Source: Actinomadura oligospora ATCC 43269
Lineage (GTDB): Bacteria > Actinomycetota > Actinomycetes > Streptosporangiales > Streptosporangiaceae
Direction: 5' to 3'
Assembly (NCBI RefSeq): GCF_000518265.1
Contig: NZ_JADG01000010.1
Span: forward strand, 124,001-188,000
DNA: 64,000 nt
Shown here: piece after piece, positions 48,892 to 57,665 of the stretch
Numbering within the stretch: position 1 is the stretch's first letter
Layout of the letters: every line of letters starts with the position of its first letter
Program-made: the position numbers and the translations under genes
Notes under the pieces: model-generated
Told to the model about the DNA's origin: nothing
Database searches by the model: none
What the model saw: the letters and a program-made list of their open reading frames with translations, nothing else

Positions 48892-50046
48892 TCAGGCGGT
48901 GAAGCCGATGAGGCCGGCGGTTTTTCCCGCCTCGCGGAGTTGTTTGGAGGTGACGCCCTGCGCGCCGGTCAGGTCGACGTCGGTGAGGTCCGCGCCGGTG
49001 AGGTCGGTGTCGGTGAGGTTCGCGCGGGTGAGGTTCGCGCCCGTGAGGTCCGCGCCGGTGAGGTCCGCGCCCGTGAGGTTGACGCGGGTGAGGTCGGCGT
49101 CGGTGAGGTCCGCGTGGGTCAGGTTCGCGCGGATGAGGTTCGCGCCGCTCAGATCCGCCCAGGTCAGGTCCGTCCGGATCAGCGTCGCCTCGGTCAGGGT
49201 GGCGCCGGTCAGGTTCGCGCCGGGCAGTTCGGCGCGGTTCAGGTCCGCCTGGGCGAGCGTCACGCGGGTCAGCGTCGCCCGGCGCAGCAGCGCGCCGATG
49301 AGGTCGGCCCAGGTCAGGTCCACGTCGGTCAGGTCGGCCCAGGTGAGGTCCGCCCGGATGAGGCTCGCGCTGGTCATGTTCGCGCCGGTGAGGTTCGCGC
49401 GGTGCAGGTCCGCGCCGGTGAGGTCGGCGCCGGGCAGGGTCGCGCCCGTCAGGGTCACGCGGGCCATGTTCGCCCAGGTCAGGGTCGCTTTGGCCAGGTC
49501 GGCGCCGGGCAGGCTCGCGTCGGCCAGGTTCGCGTGGTGGAGGTTCGCGCCGGTCAGGTTCGCGTCCGGGAGGTTGAGCGGCCTCGCCCACGTGGGTGGA
49601 CGCAGGATGGACCGGAGGGCCGCCTGGACGTCGGGGGATCCGCCGCCGAAGGTGTTGCGGCGCAGGAACGCCTCCAGCACGTCGAAGACCTCGGCACGGT
49701 GCAGACGGGAGTCGCGCGCCACATGCTGGAGGGCGTAGACCGCGCCCAGCCGCTGGTCGCTGTGGTCGGCGGACAGCGCCTCCAGCGCGTTGCTGAACCG
49801 GTCGGTGACCTGGCCCCGGTGCGCGAGCTGGTAGCCGCGGGCGGTGTAGAGCAGCGTCAGGGCCACGAAGATTCCCCCGGCGACCGACACCACCAGCATC
49901 CGCGCGTTGTGCCGGTCCTTCGGATCCGCCAGGTGCATCAGATCGGGCGTCTTCCAGAGCGCCCATCCGTACGCCAGGGCCAGCAGGCTGACGCCGGGTG
50001 CGCTCAGCACCCGTACCCTCGCCGCCCACTGCATAACCAGCCGCAT
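48892..50046 (-). CDS. Membrane-anchored pentapeptide-repeat protein
   Basis: A 384-residue protein. Two transmembrane helices (about 17-35 and 50-68), a helical segment with LGAVYALQHVARDS and VFDVLEAFLRRN, then from residue about 157 to 360 some 40 tandem pentapeptides of A(D/N)LxX type (GADLTGADLTGANLTRANL), forming a right-handed quadrilateral beta-helix. The DNA is correspondingly repetitive. Fluoroquinolone-protection proteins share the fold, but this membrane-linked form is a different common actinomycete architecture with no assigned function. Confidence 0.9.
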   Translation of the reverse strand: MRLVMQWAARVRVLSAPGVSLLALAYGWALWKTPDLMHLADPKDRHNARMLVVSVAGGIFVALTLLYTARGYQLAHRGQVTDRFSNALEALSADHSDQRLGAVYALQHVARDSRLHRAEVFDVLEAFLRRNTFGGGSPDVQAALRSILRPPTWARPLNLPDANLTGANLHHANLADASLPGADLAKATLTWANMARVTLTGATLPGADLTGADLHRANLTGANMTSASLIRADLTWADLTDVDLTWADLIGALLRRATLTRVTLAQADLNRAELPGANLTGATLTEATLIRTDLTWADLSGANLIRANLTHADLTDADLTRVNLTGADLTGADLTGANLTRANLTDTDLTGADLTDVDLTGAQGVTSKQLREAGKTAGLIGFTA

Positions 50047-50477
50047 GAGTCCATGTCCCCTCAGACGTGCCGCAGCCGAATCGATTGTTCTACGACAACA
50101 AGAGCGTCATGGCCCAAACCGCAGGGACCATGCCGGGCCCTCCTCGGGGCTAGCGCTCCAGGTCAGGGCCCTGCGGCGGCGGGCGAGCCACCCGGCGGCC
50201 CGCCCTGGACGCCGGTCTGGCGTCCGGGCGTCCGCGCTCGGGGAGGCGTGGACGATCAGGCGGTGTCGGCAGAGAGTGTCCTCGAGGTGACTACCTGGTC
50301 ACGTCGACTGCACCCCGATCCGGCGCACAGCGCGCGAGCGGCATGGCCGCGGGGGACGGCGTCCAGCCCGGCCGGAACACCCGGCCGGGCTGGACGACGG
50401 ACGAGACGTCCGGCGGGGCTACGGACGCGACCGCCGGACGGGACGACGGGCGGACGCGACGCCCGGCGGTCGTGTTC
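50047..50477. other. 431-base gene-free gap with several strong inverted repeats
   Basis: No credible gene. It contains GGACGCC-GGTCT-GGCGTCC (50207-50225), GTGAC-TACCTG-GTCAC (50287-50302) and a perfect 16-bp stem with 5-base loop AACAC (50360-50375 with 50381-50396). The last is about 80 bases past the epoxide hydrolase stop and is probably its terminator, although no U-run follows. Confidence 0.6.
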
Positions 50478-51614
50478 TCAGCGGACGAGGCGGAAGAAGG
50501 CGCGGACGTCGGTGACCAGCAGGTCCGGGGCCTCCATCGCGGCGAAGTGGCCGCCCCGGTCGAACTCCGACCAGTGGACGACGTTGTGCTCGCGTTCGGC
50601 GATGCGGCGGACGCCGGGGTCGCCCGGGAACACCGCCACCCCGGTCGGCACGTCGGACTTCTCGACCGGCCGTCCCCAGTCGGCCGCGCCCTCCCGGTAC
50701 AGGCGGGACGACGAGGCGGCGGTGCCCGTGAACCAGTAGATGGAGACGTCGGTGAGCAGCTGGTCGCGGTCCACGGCGTCCTCGGGGAGGTCGTGGGCCG
50801 GGTCGGTCCACTCCTTGAACTTCTCCACGATCCAGGCCAGCTGGCCGGCGGGGGAGTCGTTCAGGCCGAACGCGAGCGTCTGCGGACGGGTGGACTGGAT
50901 CATCGCGTACCCGGCGCGGTCCTGGTCGGAGTACTGCGCCAGCCTGCCCAGTTCCACCTCCGTGAGCCCCTCCATCTCGTCCGGGGCGAAGGTCGGGAAG
51001 CCCAGCGCGCCGTTCACATGGACGCCGACGACGTTGTCCGGGGCGACGCGTCCGAGCTCGGGGGAGACCACCGCGCCGGTGTCGCCGCCCTGCGCGCCGT
51101 ACCGCTCGTAGCCGAGGCGGCTCATCAGCTCGGCCCACGCGCGGGCGACGCGGCGCGGGCTCCAGCCGGTCTCGCGGGTCGGCCCGGAGAAGCCGAAGCC
51201 GGGCAGGGACGGCGCGACGACGTGGAAGGCGTCGGCCGGGTCGCCGCCGTGCGCGCGGGGGTCGGTGAGCGGCCCGACGACCTTCATGAACTCGGCGACC
51301 GACCCCGGCCAGCCGTGCGTGAGGATCAGCGGCAGCGCGTCCGGCTCCGGCGACCGGACGTGCAGGAAGTGGATGTTCTGCCCGTCGATCTCGGTCGTGA
51401 ACTGCGGGAACTCGTTGAGCGCCGCCTCCTGCCTCCGCCAGTCGAAGCCCGTCCGCCAGTACTCGGCCAGCTCCTGCGCGTACGAGGATGGGACGCCGTA
51501 GGACCAGCCGGTGCCGGGCAGCTCGTCCGGCCAGCGCGTGCCGGCCAGCCGGACCCTCAGGTCCTCCAGGTCGCCGGCGGGAACATCGATGCGGAAGGGG
51601 TTGATCTTCGTCAT
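50478..51614 (-). CDS. Epoxide hydrolase family protein
   Basis: A 378-residue alpha/beta-hydrolase of the epoxide hydrolase N-terminal (EHN) family. EHN domain [20 protein letters not shown] and WPDELPG; oxyanion motif [12 protein letters not shown]; nucleophile Asp in QGGDTGA; catalytic His in [25 protein letters not shown] supplies a lid tyrosine. It opens epoxides to diols. ATG 51614 is preferred over the TTG six bases upstream. It faces the WYL regulator across a perfect palindrome, so it is most likely that regulator's target. Confidence 0.9.
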   Translation of the reverse strand: MTKINPFRIDVPAGDLEDLRVRLAGTRWPDELPGTGWSYGVPSSYAQELAEYWRTGFDWRRQEAALNEFPQFTTEIDGQNIHFLHVRSPEPDALPLILTHGWPGSVAEFMKVVGPLTDPRAHGGDPADAFHVVAPSLPGFGFSGPTRETGWSPRRVARAWAELMSRLGYERYGAQGGDTGAVVSPELGRVAPDNVVGVHVNGALGFPTFAPDEMEGLTEVELGRLAQYSDQDRAGYAMIQSTRPQTLAFGLNDSPAGQLAWIVEKFKEWTDPAHDLPEDAVDRDQLLTDVSIYWFTGTAASSSRLYREGAADWGRPVEKSDVPTGVAVFPGDPGVRRIAEREHNVVHWSEFDRGGHFAAMEAPDLLVTDVRAFFRLVR

Positions 51615-51634
51615 GTCCAAGACTCTACGAGCTG

Positions 51635-51657
51635 CCTAGGACGACTTCGGTCCTAGG
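51635..51657. promoter_or_regulatory. Palindromic operator between epoxide hydrolase and WYL regulator
   Basis: CCTAGGAC (51635-51642) and GTCCTAGG (51650-51657), perfect 8-bp arms, spacer GACTTCG, in a 54-base divergent gap. Confidence 0.75.
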
Positions 51658-51668
51658 TTGTCGGCAGA

Positions 51669-52694
51669 ATGAAGGACATGTTGGAGACCTCGGCGCGACT
51701 GCTCAGACTGCTGTCCCTTCTGCAGACCCACCGCGACTGGTCCGGCGCGGAGCTGTCCGAACGGCTCGGCGTCACGACGCGGACCGTCCGGCGGGACGTC
51801 GACCGCCTGCGCGAACTGGGCTACCCCGTGGACGCCACTCCCGGCGCGCCCGGCTACCGCCTGGGCGCGGGGTCCGAGCTGCCTCCGCTGCTGCTCGACG
51901 ACGACGAGGCGGTCGCCGTCGCCGTCGGGCTGAGGACGGCCGCCGGAGGCACGGTCGAGGGGATCGAGGAGACGTCCGTCCGGGCCCTCGCCAAGCTCGA
52001 ACGGGTGCTGCCCGCGAGGCTCCGGCACCGCGTCAACGCGCTGCAGTCGATGACCGTCCCCATGACGGCCGCCGTCGCGCCGGTGCCGCCCGAGGTCCTG
52101 ACGGCCATCGCCGCGGCCTGCCGCGACCACGAGGTCCTGCGCTTCGACTACCGGTCGCACCAGGGGCAGGAGAGCCGTCGCTCGGCCGAACCCCACCGGC
52201 TCGTCCACTCCGGCCGCCGCTGGTACCTGGTGGGCTGGGACGTCGACAAGCGCGACTGGCGGACGTACCGCGTCGACCGGCTGTCCTTGAAGACACCGAA
52301 CGGGCCGCGCTTCGTCCCGAGAGAACCGCCCGCCGAGGATCTCGCCGCGTACACGTCCCGCGCGATCTCCAGCGCCCCGTACCGCCATCAGGCGCGCCTC
52401 ACCGTGCACGCCCCGGCGGACGTCGTGACCGCGCACATGCCGCCGACGGTCGCGACGGTCGAACCCGTCGACGCGTCCACCTGCGTCCTGCTGTGCGGCT
52501 CGAACAACCTCGACGAGATCGTCGTCTACGTCGCCCTGATGGACCTCGCCTTCGAGGCGCACGAACCGCCCGAACTGGTCGAACGGATCGCCGCCATGGC
52601 CTCCCGCCTCCAAGCGGCCTCCGACGCGGGGTCCGACGCGTCAGGGGCAGGGGAGGCGGCCGGAGGCGCGGCGGCGGACGTCGCGGGACGCTGA
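51669..52694 (+). CDS. YafY/DeoR-type regulator with WYL domain
   Basis: A 341-residue regulator. The N-terminal HTH (ARLLRLLSLLQTHRDWSGAE, LSERLGVTTRTVRRDVDRLR) is followed by the WYL ligand domain (LRFDYRSHQGQESRRSAEPH, RRWYLVGWDVDKRDWRTYRV) and a WCX-like C-terminal part, ending in an Ala/Gly/Ser-rich tail. Translation could start at either of two ATGs 9 bases apart. Divergent from the epoxide hydrolase, with a shared palindrome. Confidence 0.9.
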   Translation: MKDMLETSARLLRLLSLLQTHRDWSGAELSERLGVTTRTVRRDVDRLRELGYPVDATPGAPGYRLGAGSELPPLLLDDDEAVAVAVGLRTAAGGTVEGIEETSVRALAKLERVLPARLRHRVNALQSMTVPMTAAVAPVPPEVLTAIAAACRDHEVLRFDYRSHQGQESRRSAEPHRLVHSGRRWYLVGWDVDKRDWRTYRVDRLSLKTPNGPRFVPREPPAEDLAAYTSRAISSAPYRHQARLTVHAPADVVTAHMPPTVATVEPVDASTCVLLCGSNNLDEIVVYVALMDLAFEAHEPPELVERIAAMASRLQAASDAGSDASGAGEAAGGAAADVAGR

Positions 52695-52744
52695 GGCCAT
52701 GGCCCGGGGCCCATCGACGACGCCCGGCGTCCCGCCCTCGGCCC

Positions 52745-54523
52745 TCACTCCGGCTTGGCCGGGGCGTCCGCGCGCGGCAGGACGATGGTGAAGGTCGAGC
52801 CGCGGCCGGGCTCGCTCTCGGCGGTGAGGCTCCCGCCGTGCGCCTGGACGATCCCCTGGGCGATCGACAGGCCGAGACCGCGTCCGCCGGTCGCGCGCCC
52901 GCGCGCCGAGTCCGCCCGCCAGAACCGGTCGAACACGTGCTTCAGCTCGTCGGGCGCTATGCCGCGCCCGGTGTCGGCGACCTGGATCCCCACCGCGTCC
53001 CCGGCGGACAAGGCGCGCAGCGTGACCGTCCCGCCGGGCGGGGTCGCGGCCATCGCGTTGGTCACGAGGTTGCCGATGACCTGGCGTAGCCGGTCGGGGT
53101 CGGCGTTGACCGGCGGCACGACGTCCGCCTCGACGCCGAGCTCCACACCGTGCGACTCGGCGACCGCCCGGTGCGCCACCCGTGAGATCTCGAGGAGTTC
53201 CCGGACGTCCAGGGGGGTGCGGAGCATCTGCAGCGCGCCCGACTCGGCCAGCGCCAGGTCCTGGAGGTCGTCGATGAGCCGCTGTTGCAGCACCGCCTCC
53301 TCCAGCAGCGACAGGAGCAGGTCGGGATCGGGTTCCAGGACGCCGTCGTGCAGGGCCTCCAGGTACCCGCGGATGTTGGCCAGCGGGGTGCGCAGCTCGT
53401 GCGCGATGTCGCTGACCATGCGGTGCTGCGCCTCCTCGCTGCGCTGGAGCGAGTCGGCCATGCGGTTGAAGCCGCGGGCGAGCTCGGCGATCTCGTCCCG
53501 GCCGCGCACGGCGACCCGTTCGGACAGGTTCCCCGCGCCGAGCCGCCGCGCCGCCACGGCGAGCGCCCCGATCGGGGCGAGCACGCGGCGGCTCAGCAGC
53601 AGCGTGCAGGTGATCACGAGCACGGCGACCACCATGGCCGCGACGATGACGCGCGCCGGCTGGAACGGCCGCTGGCCGGTCGTCTCCTGCCCGTACCCGA
53701 GCCACAGCAGCAGCGGCTGGGGGGCCACCCCCTCCAGCCGCTGCTGCAACGCCTGCTCGGTGCAGACCTTGACCAGGGTGGTGGCGCGTCCGCCCGGCGC
53801 CGTGGTCGGCGGGCCCGCGCCCTGCTTGCCCGAGGGCTTGTCACCGACCTGGTACAGGCAGTCGGCCACCGCCTGCTTGTCGGCTTTGAGTTCCGTGGCG
53901 CTGCTGGCGCCCAGCTTCGCGCAGGACTCGAACTCCTCCAGCGGAAGGCCCGGTGAAGCGCCGGGTCTCAGAGGGTCTCTCGGCCAGCGGGCGGGATCCG
54001 TGGCGTTCAGGTCGACGACGCCCCCGCGCGTGAGGCACGCCCGCAGGCGCATCGCCTGGCGGTAAAAGGCGACCTGTGACGCGATCATCTTCGTGTGGGC
54101 GACGTTCGGGTCCGTGGCCGGCGGCACGGACAGCGCGGGAGGCAGTTCGCTCTGGGCGCGCAGGATGATCTGCCGCGGATCCAGCACGCCGGACGGCCGC
54201 CGGGTGACCGGACGCGCCGTCCGGGCCGCCTCGGTGTCGGTGTCGACGATCACCACGCCGTCCAGCGTGGTGAGGCGGATCCGCTGGCCGGTGCCCCGCC
54301 CGAGCCGGACGACCGGCTGGACGACCCCCTCCCAGGTGCCGTGCTTGACCCCGTAGACGTTCAGCGTGTCGTAGACGCTGTCCACCACCCGCTTCTCGAC
54401 CGCCGCCGACTCGGCGAACTCCGCGCGCGTGGCCCGGACGGTGAGCCACGCGGTCGCGCCGACCGCCGCCGCGGCGACCAGCGCGACGACGGCGAAGACA
54501 CGCGCCCGGTATCCCCAGGACAC
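52745..54523 (-). CDS. Two-component sensor histidine kinase
   Basis: A 592-residue membrane kinase. Helix 1 is VFAVVALVAAAAVGATAWLT (about 11-30), a roughly 270-residue extracytoplasmic sensor with four or more Cys, helix 2 VIVAAMVVAVLVITCTLLLS, HAMP (RRVLAPIGALAVAARRLGAG), H-box VSDIAHELRTPLANIRG, N-box VIGNLVTNAMAA, G1 VADTGRGI, F-box DRFWRAD and G2 GGRGLGLSIA. GTG 54523 is two bases from the regulator stop. It pairs with the OmpR-type regulator upstream. Confidence 0.92.
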   Translation of the reverse strand: MSWGYRARVFAVVALVAAAAVGATAWLTVRATRAEFAESAAVEKRVVDSVYDTLNVYGVKHGTWEGVVQPVVRLGRGTGQRIRLTTLDGVVIVDTDTEAARTARPVTRRPSGVLDPRQIILRAQSELPPALSVPPATDPNVAHTKMIASQVAFYRQAMRLRACLTRGGVVDLNATDPARWPRDPLRPGASPGLPLEEFESCAKLGASSATELKADKQAVADCLYQVGDKPSGKQGAGPPTTAPGGRATTLVKVCTEQALQQRLEGVAPQPLLLWLGYGQETTGQRPFQPARVIVAAMVVAVLVITCTLLLSRRVLAPIGALAVAARRLGAGNLSERVAVRGRDEIAELARGFNRMADSLQRSEEAQHRMVSDIAHELRTPLANIRGYLEALHDGVLEPDPDLLLSLLEEAVLQQRLIDDLQDLALAESGALQMLRTPLDVRELLEISRVAHRAVAESHGVELGVEADVVPPVNADPDRLRQVIGNLVTNAMAATPPGGTVTLRALSAGDAVGIQVADTGRGIAPDELKHVFDRFWRADSARGRATGGRGLGLSIAQGIVQAHGGSLTAESEPGRGSTFTIVLPRADAPAKPE

Positions 54524-54525
54524 GT

Positions 54526-55359
54526 TCAGCCCGACCGCTCGACCGGCCGCGCGACCGGCCCGAGGCCGGTCGCGTCCGCCCCGGAGCGGCCGGGTGACGG
54601 CCCGTCCACGCCGCCGGGACCCGGGTCGGCCACGGTCCCGGCCCCGGCGTCGGTGCGGTCGGGGAGGGGGCCGAGACGGTAGCCGCGGCCGTAGACCGTC
54701 TTCACGTAGACCGGGTCGGCCGGATCGTCCTCGATCTTGCGGCGCAGGTTCATGACGTGGGCGTCGACGGTCCGTTCGAGCACGTGGTGGTCGAACCCGA
54801 AGGCCAGTTCCAGGATGTGCGCGCGGGTGAACACGCGGTGGGGCTCGGCGGCGAGGATCTGCAGGATGCCGAACTCCTTGGCGGTCAGCTCCACCTTCCG
54901 TCCGGCGACCCGCACCTCGAAGCGGTCCGGGTCGATCTCCAGGTCGCCGACGCGCAGGGCCTCGGCGGACGTCTCCGCGCCCTTCCCGACGCCCGCGCGG
55001 CGGAGCAGGGCGCGGACGCGGGCGGTCAGCACCCGGGGGCTGAACGGCTTGGTCAGGTAGTCGTCGGCGCCCAGGTCGAGGCCGAGGAGCTGGTCGTCCT
55101 CGGTCGAGCGGGCGGTCAGCAGCAGGATCGGGACCGACGACTCGGCGCGCAGGATCCGGCAGACGTCCAGGCCGTCGACGCCCGGCATCATCACGTCCAG
55201 CACGAGCAGGTCCGGACGGAGCGCGCGGGCCTGCTCGAGGGCCTGGCGGCCGTCGCCGACCGCGGTGACGCGATGCCCCTCCCGTTCCAGGTAGACCTGG
55301 ATCAGGCGGGCCTGTTTGGGATCGTCTTCGGCGAGCAGGATCCGGGCGGCCGTCCACAT
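54526..55359 (-). CDS. OmpR/PhoB family response regulator
   Basis: A 277-residue regulator. Receiver: LLAEDDPKQ (acidic pocket), phospho-Asp in LLVLDVMMPG, LLTARS and LTKPFSP. C-terminal winged helix: ELTAKEFGILQILAAEPHRV, RTVDAHVMNLRRKIEDDP, VKTVYGRGYRLG. A disordered Gly/Pro tail of about 45 residues follows. First gene of the RR-HK operon. Direct repeats of the type bound by this family lie between it and the divergent dioxygenase gene. Confidence 0.93.
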   Translation of the reverse strand: MWTAARILLAEDDPKQARLIQVYLEREGHRVTAVGDGRQALEQARALRPDLLVLDVMMPGVDGLDVCRILRAESSVPILLLTARSTEDDQLLGLDLGADDYLTKPFSPRVLTARVRALLRRAGVGKGAETSAEALRVGDLEIDPDRFEVRVAGRKVELTAKEFGILQILAAEPHRVFTRAHILELAFGFDHHVLERTVDAHVMNLRRKIEDDPADPVYVKTVYGRGYRLGPLPDRTDAGAGTVADPGPGGVDGPSPGRSGADATGLGPVARPVERSG

Positions 55360-55430
55360 GATCAGGACGATACCGAGCGGGCGTACCGGACGAATCGCCC
55401 AGGCGGAGAAAGATCATTTCCGCATGGGTT

Positions 55431-55449
55431 CTTCACGGGAACTTCACGG
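55431..55449. promoter_or_regulatory. OmpR/PhoP-type direct repeats
   Basis: CTTCACGG at 55431-55438 and 55442-55449, period 11 bases. OmpR-family regulators bind such 11-base direct repeats, and TTCAC is close to the GTTCACC unit of Streptomyces PHO boxes. Candidate site for the adjacent regulator at both divergent promoters. Confidence 0.5.
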
Positions 55450-55523
55450 CCTTCGGCTTGAGTGACGCCTCGTCCGGCGGTGCCATCGGGGGGCCGCCAC
55501 CGACCACGTCCGCGGAGACGCCC

Positions 55524-56537
55524 ATGACCGACACGCTGAACCAGGTGGCGGCCGACCCGTTCACCCAGGCGGACCGGCCCACCGACGAGGATCGGCCCAC
55601 GCCCGAGGATCGGTCCGCGCAAGGAGACCGGTCCGCGCAAGGAGACCGGTTCGCGCAGGCGGACCGGTTCGCGCCGATCGACGCCGACAGCCGCCGCGCC
55701 TTCGCCGAGCAGGGCTACCTGCTGGTCCGCAACGCCCTGGACGAGGAGGCGCGGGCCCGGATCGAGGCGGCCGTCGACCGCGTCTACGAGTCCGAGGGCC
55801 GGGCCGGACGGCTCGGGGACAACGGCTCGATGCACGTGCTCGGCGCGGTGTTCCGCGACGAGGCGTTCACCGAACTGCTGGACCTGCCCACGACCTTCCC
55901 CCACCTGTGGGGGCACCTGGGCTGGAACATCTACGTCCACCACAGCCACATCGACGTCAACCCGCCCGCGCTCGAACGTCCGGCCCCCAAGTGGAGCTGG
56001 CACCAGGACGGCTACCGGCAGAACGCCGACCTGGAGATGGAGCCGCGGCCGATGTTCTCGATGAAGGTCGCCTACGTGCTGAGCGACCTGGCGGACGAGG
56101 GTCGCGGGGGCACCCTCGTCCTGCCGGGGAGCCAGCACAGCAACACCCTGGAGCGGACCGAGCCCGGCCCGGACGGTGAGTACCCGCGTCCGCCCGGCAC
56201 GGTCGAGATCACCGCGAACCCCGGCGACGCGTTCGTGTTCGACCGCCGCCTGTGGCACTCGCGGTCGCCCAACCAGTCCGCGATCACGCGGAAGATGGTC
56301 TTCCTCTGCTACACCTACCGCTGGATCCGCTGGCGGGACGACGTCTCGATCGACCGGCACAGCGCGTGGTGGCGGTCGCTGAGCCCGCTGCGCCGCCAGC
56401 TCCTCGGCGACGGCGACGAGGCCGCCAGCCACTTCGGCTTCACCCTCGAGTCGGGCGTGTGGGACGACGCCATCCCGCTGCGCGCCGAACTGAAGCAGCG
56501 CGGACACCTCGACAGGAGCCGCCACTTCCTCCGCTGA
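55524..56537 (+). CDS. Phytanoyl-CoA dioxygenase (PhyH)-like Fe(II)/2-oxoglutarate oxygenase
   Basis: A 337-residue PhyH-family enzyme. Fe ligands are in WSWHQDGY (His-x-Asp) and LWHSRSPNQS (distal His); Arg of SAITRK is the likely 2-oxoglutarate contact. LVRNALDEEARARIEAAVDR and VLPGSQHSNT are typical. ATG 55524 follows GGAG. The N-terminus carries six hexapeptide repeats starting Asp-Arg before the catalytic fold. It hydroxylates an unknown small molecule, and may be induced by the divergent two-component system. Confidence 0.88.
   Translation: MTDTLNQVAADPFTQADRPTDEDRPTPEDRSAQGDRSAQGDRFAQADRFAPIDADSRRAFAEQGYLLVRNALDEEARARIEAAVDRVYESEGRAGRLGDNGSMHVLGAVFRDEAFTELLDLPTTFPHLWGHLGWNIYVHHSHIDVNPPALERPAPKWSWHQDGYRQNADLEMEPRPMFSMKVAYVLSDLADEGRGGTLVLPGSQHSNTLERTEPGPDGEYPRPPGTVEITANPGDAFVFDRRLWHSRSPNQSAITRKMVFLCYTYRWIRWRDDVSIDRHSAWWRSLSPLRRQLLGDGDEAASHFGFTLESGVWDDAIPLRAELKQRGHLDRSRHFLR
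55572..55679 (+). repeat. Six tandem 18-base repeats in the PhyH N-terminus
   Basis: Six in-frame 18-base units encode DRPTDE, DRPTPE, DRSAQG, DRSAQG, DRFAQA, DRFAPI; the middle two are nearly identical in DNA. Copy number may vary between strains. Confidence 0.8.
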
Positions 56538-56578
56538 CGCCCATGGGGGACCTCCGAGGGAGGACCGCCCCGAGAACG

Positions 56579-56645
56579 CCCGCCCGCAGCTCGCCCGCTC
56601 GGGCGGGAACCGACCTGAGCCCCCGGCCCCGACACCGGGGGCTCA
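56579..56645. terminator. Two hairpins between convergent genes
   Basis: CCCGCCCG (56579-56586) pairs with CGGGCGGG (56600-56607); TGAGCCCCCGG (56616-56626) pairs perfectly with 56635-56645 around CCCCGACA. They separate the dioxygenase (+) and the epimerase-like gene (-). Confidence 0.75.
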
Positions 56646-56666
56646 GTCATGCCCGCTTCGAAGGCG

Positions 56667-57542
56667 TCAGGAGTAGGAGCCTTCGCGGAGGTCGGCGACG
56701 CCGCCCGGCCGCTTCGGGCTCCAGCCCAGCCGGTCACGCGTGGCCTCGGCGCCGACGGACTGGTCGAGCGCGAGCGCCACGGCGAAGGGCTCGCCCAGCT
56801 GCTCGGCGGCCTGCTCCAGCGGCCAGACGCGCGGCTCGCCGTCGACACCCGCCGCCCGACCCGCCGCGACCGCGAGATCCCGGACGGGGACGGCGGACTC
56901 GGCGACGCCGTGCCAGACCGTCCCGGCGGACGCGTCGGTCAGCACCGCCACGTAGAGGTCCGCGAGGTCGTCCACGTCCACCATGGGCCAGCGCGCGTCC
57001 GGGTCGGCCACGACGCGGGGCGCGCCGTCCTCGCCCGCCCACTGGACGAGCATCGCCGGAATCCCGCCACCGCGTCCGTGCACGATGCCCGGACGGATCA
57101 CGGCCGCGCGGACGCCGTCCCCGGCGGTGGCCAGCACCTGCCGCTCGATCTCCGGCCGGTAGCCCACGATCGGGATCGGGTCGGTCGCGGCGTCCTCACC
57201 CGCCGTCTCCGCGCCCGTCGCGCCGAGCACCCAGACGCCGCTGGTGTAGACGAACGCCCGTCCGCCGTCCCGCAGCGGAGCGGTCAGCGCCTCGATCGCG
57301 GCCTTGTCCAGCGCCGCGTCCCCGCTCGGCGTGGCGGCGTGGACGACGGCGTCGATGTCGGGCGTGACGGCGGCGGTGAGCGAGGCGGGATCGGCGAGAT
57401 CCCCCTCGCGCAGCTCGGCGGCCCCCGCGACGGACGTCCGGCCCGGACGCACCAGCGCCACGACCTCGTGTCCCGCCTCCACCAGCCGCCCGGTCAGCGC
57501 GGACCCCACGTACCCGCCCGCTCCGATGACCAGAACCCGCAT
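56667..57542 (-). CDS. NAD-dependent epimerase/dehydratase family protein (atypical extended SDR)
   Basis: A 291-residue Rossmann protein with the N-terminal VLVIGAGGYVGSALTGRLVE motif, GDLADPASL, VVHAATPSG, VYTSGVWVLG and AVIRPGIVHGRG. The active-site Tyr lies in IVGYRPEIE, where the Lys four residues on is replaced by Glu, as in many atypical SDRs, so catalysis may differ or be absent. GGAGG precedes the ATG. Divergent from a MarR regulator with palindromes between them. Confidence 0.88.
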   Translation of the reverse strand: MRVLVIGAGGYVGSALTGRLVEAGHEVVALVRPGRTSVAGAAELREGDLADPASLTAAVTPDIDAVVHAATPSGDAALDKAAIEALTAPLRDGGRAFVYTSGVWVLGATGAETAGEDAATDPIPIVGYRPEIERQVLATAGDGVRAAVIRPGIVHGRGGGIPAMLVQWAGEDGAPRVVADPDARWPMVDVDDLADLYVAVLTDASAGTVWHGVAESAVPVRDLAVAAGRAAGVDGEPRVWPLEQAAEQLGEPFAVALALDQSVGAEATRDRLGWSPKRPGGVADLREGSYS

Positions 57543-57561
57543 AACGCACCTCCATCAAAAA

Positions 57562-57606
57562 TTTCGATGTCGAAACTTTAGACCGCTCCACGTTTCGGCG
57601 TCAAAC
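57562..57606. promoter_or_regulatory. Two MarR-type operators
   Basis: TTTCGA-TG-TCGAAA (57562-57575), perfect, within a longer near-palindrome, and GTTTCG-GCG-TCAAAC (57592-57606). Both lie in the 123-base AT-rich gap between the epimerase-like gene and the MarR gene. Confidence 0.65.
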
Positions 57607-57665
57607 TATTGGACGACGAAGGTTAGATTGGACGGGCACCCTCACCGAGACCGGAGGTCCCCGAA

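Noticed and set aside
48892-49600. Regular repeats considered as a CRISPR-like or satellite array
   Set aside because: The period is that of pentapeptide codons (15 bases) in an open frame; no spacers, no cas genes.
52745-55417. Apparent fusion of response regulator and kinase in one long minus-strand frame
   Set aside because: The upstream part of that frame is a shifted, Arg/Pro-rich reading of the regulator gene. The regulator has its own frame ending two bases before the kinase GTG.
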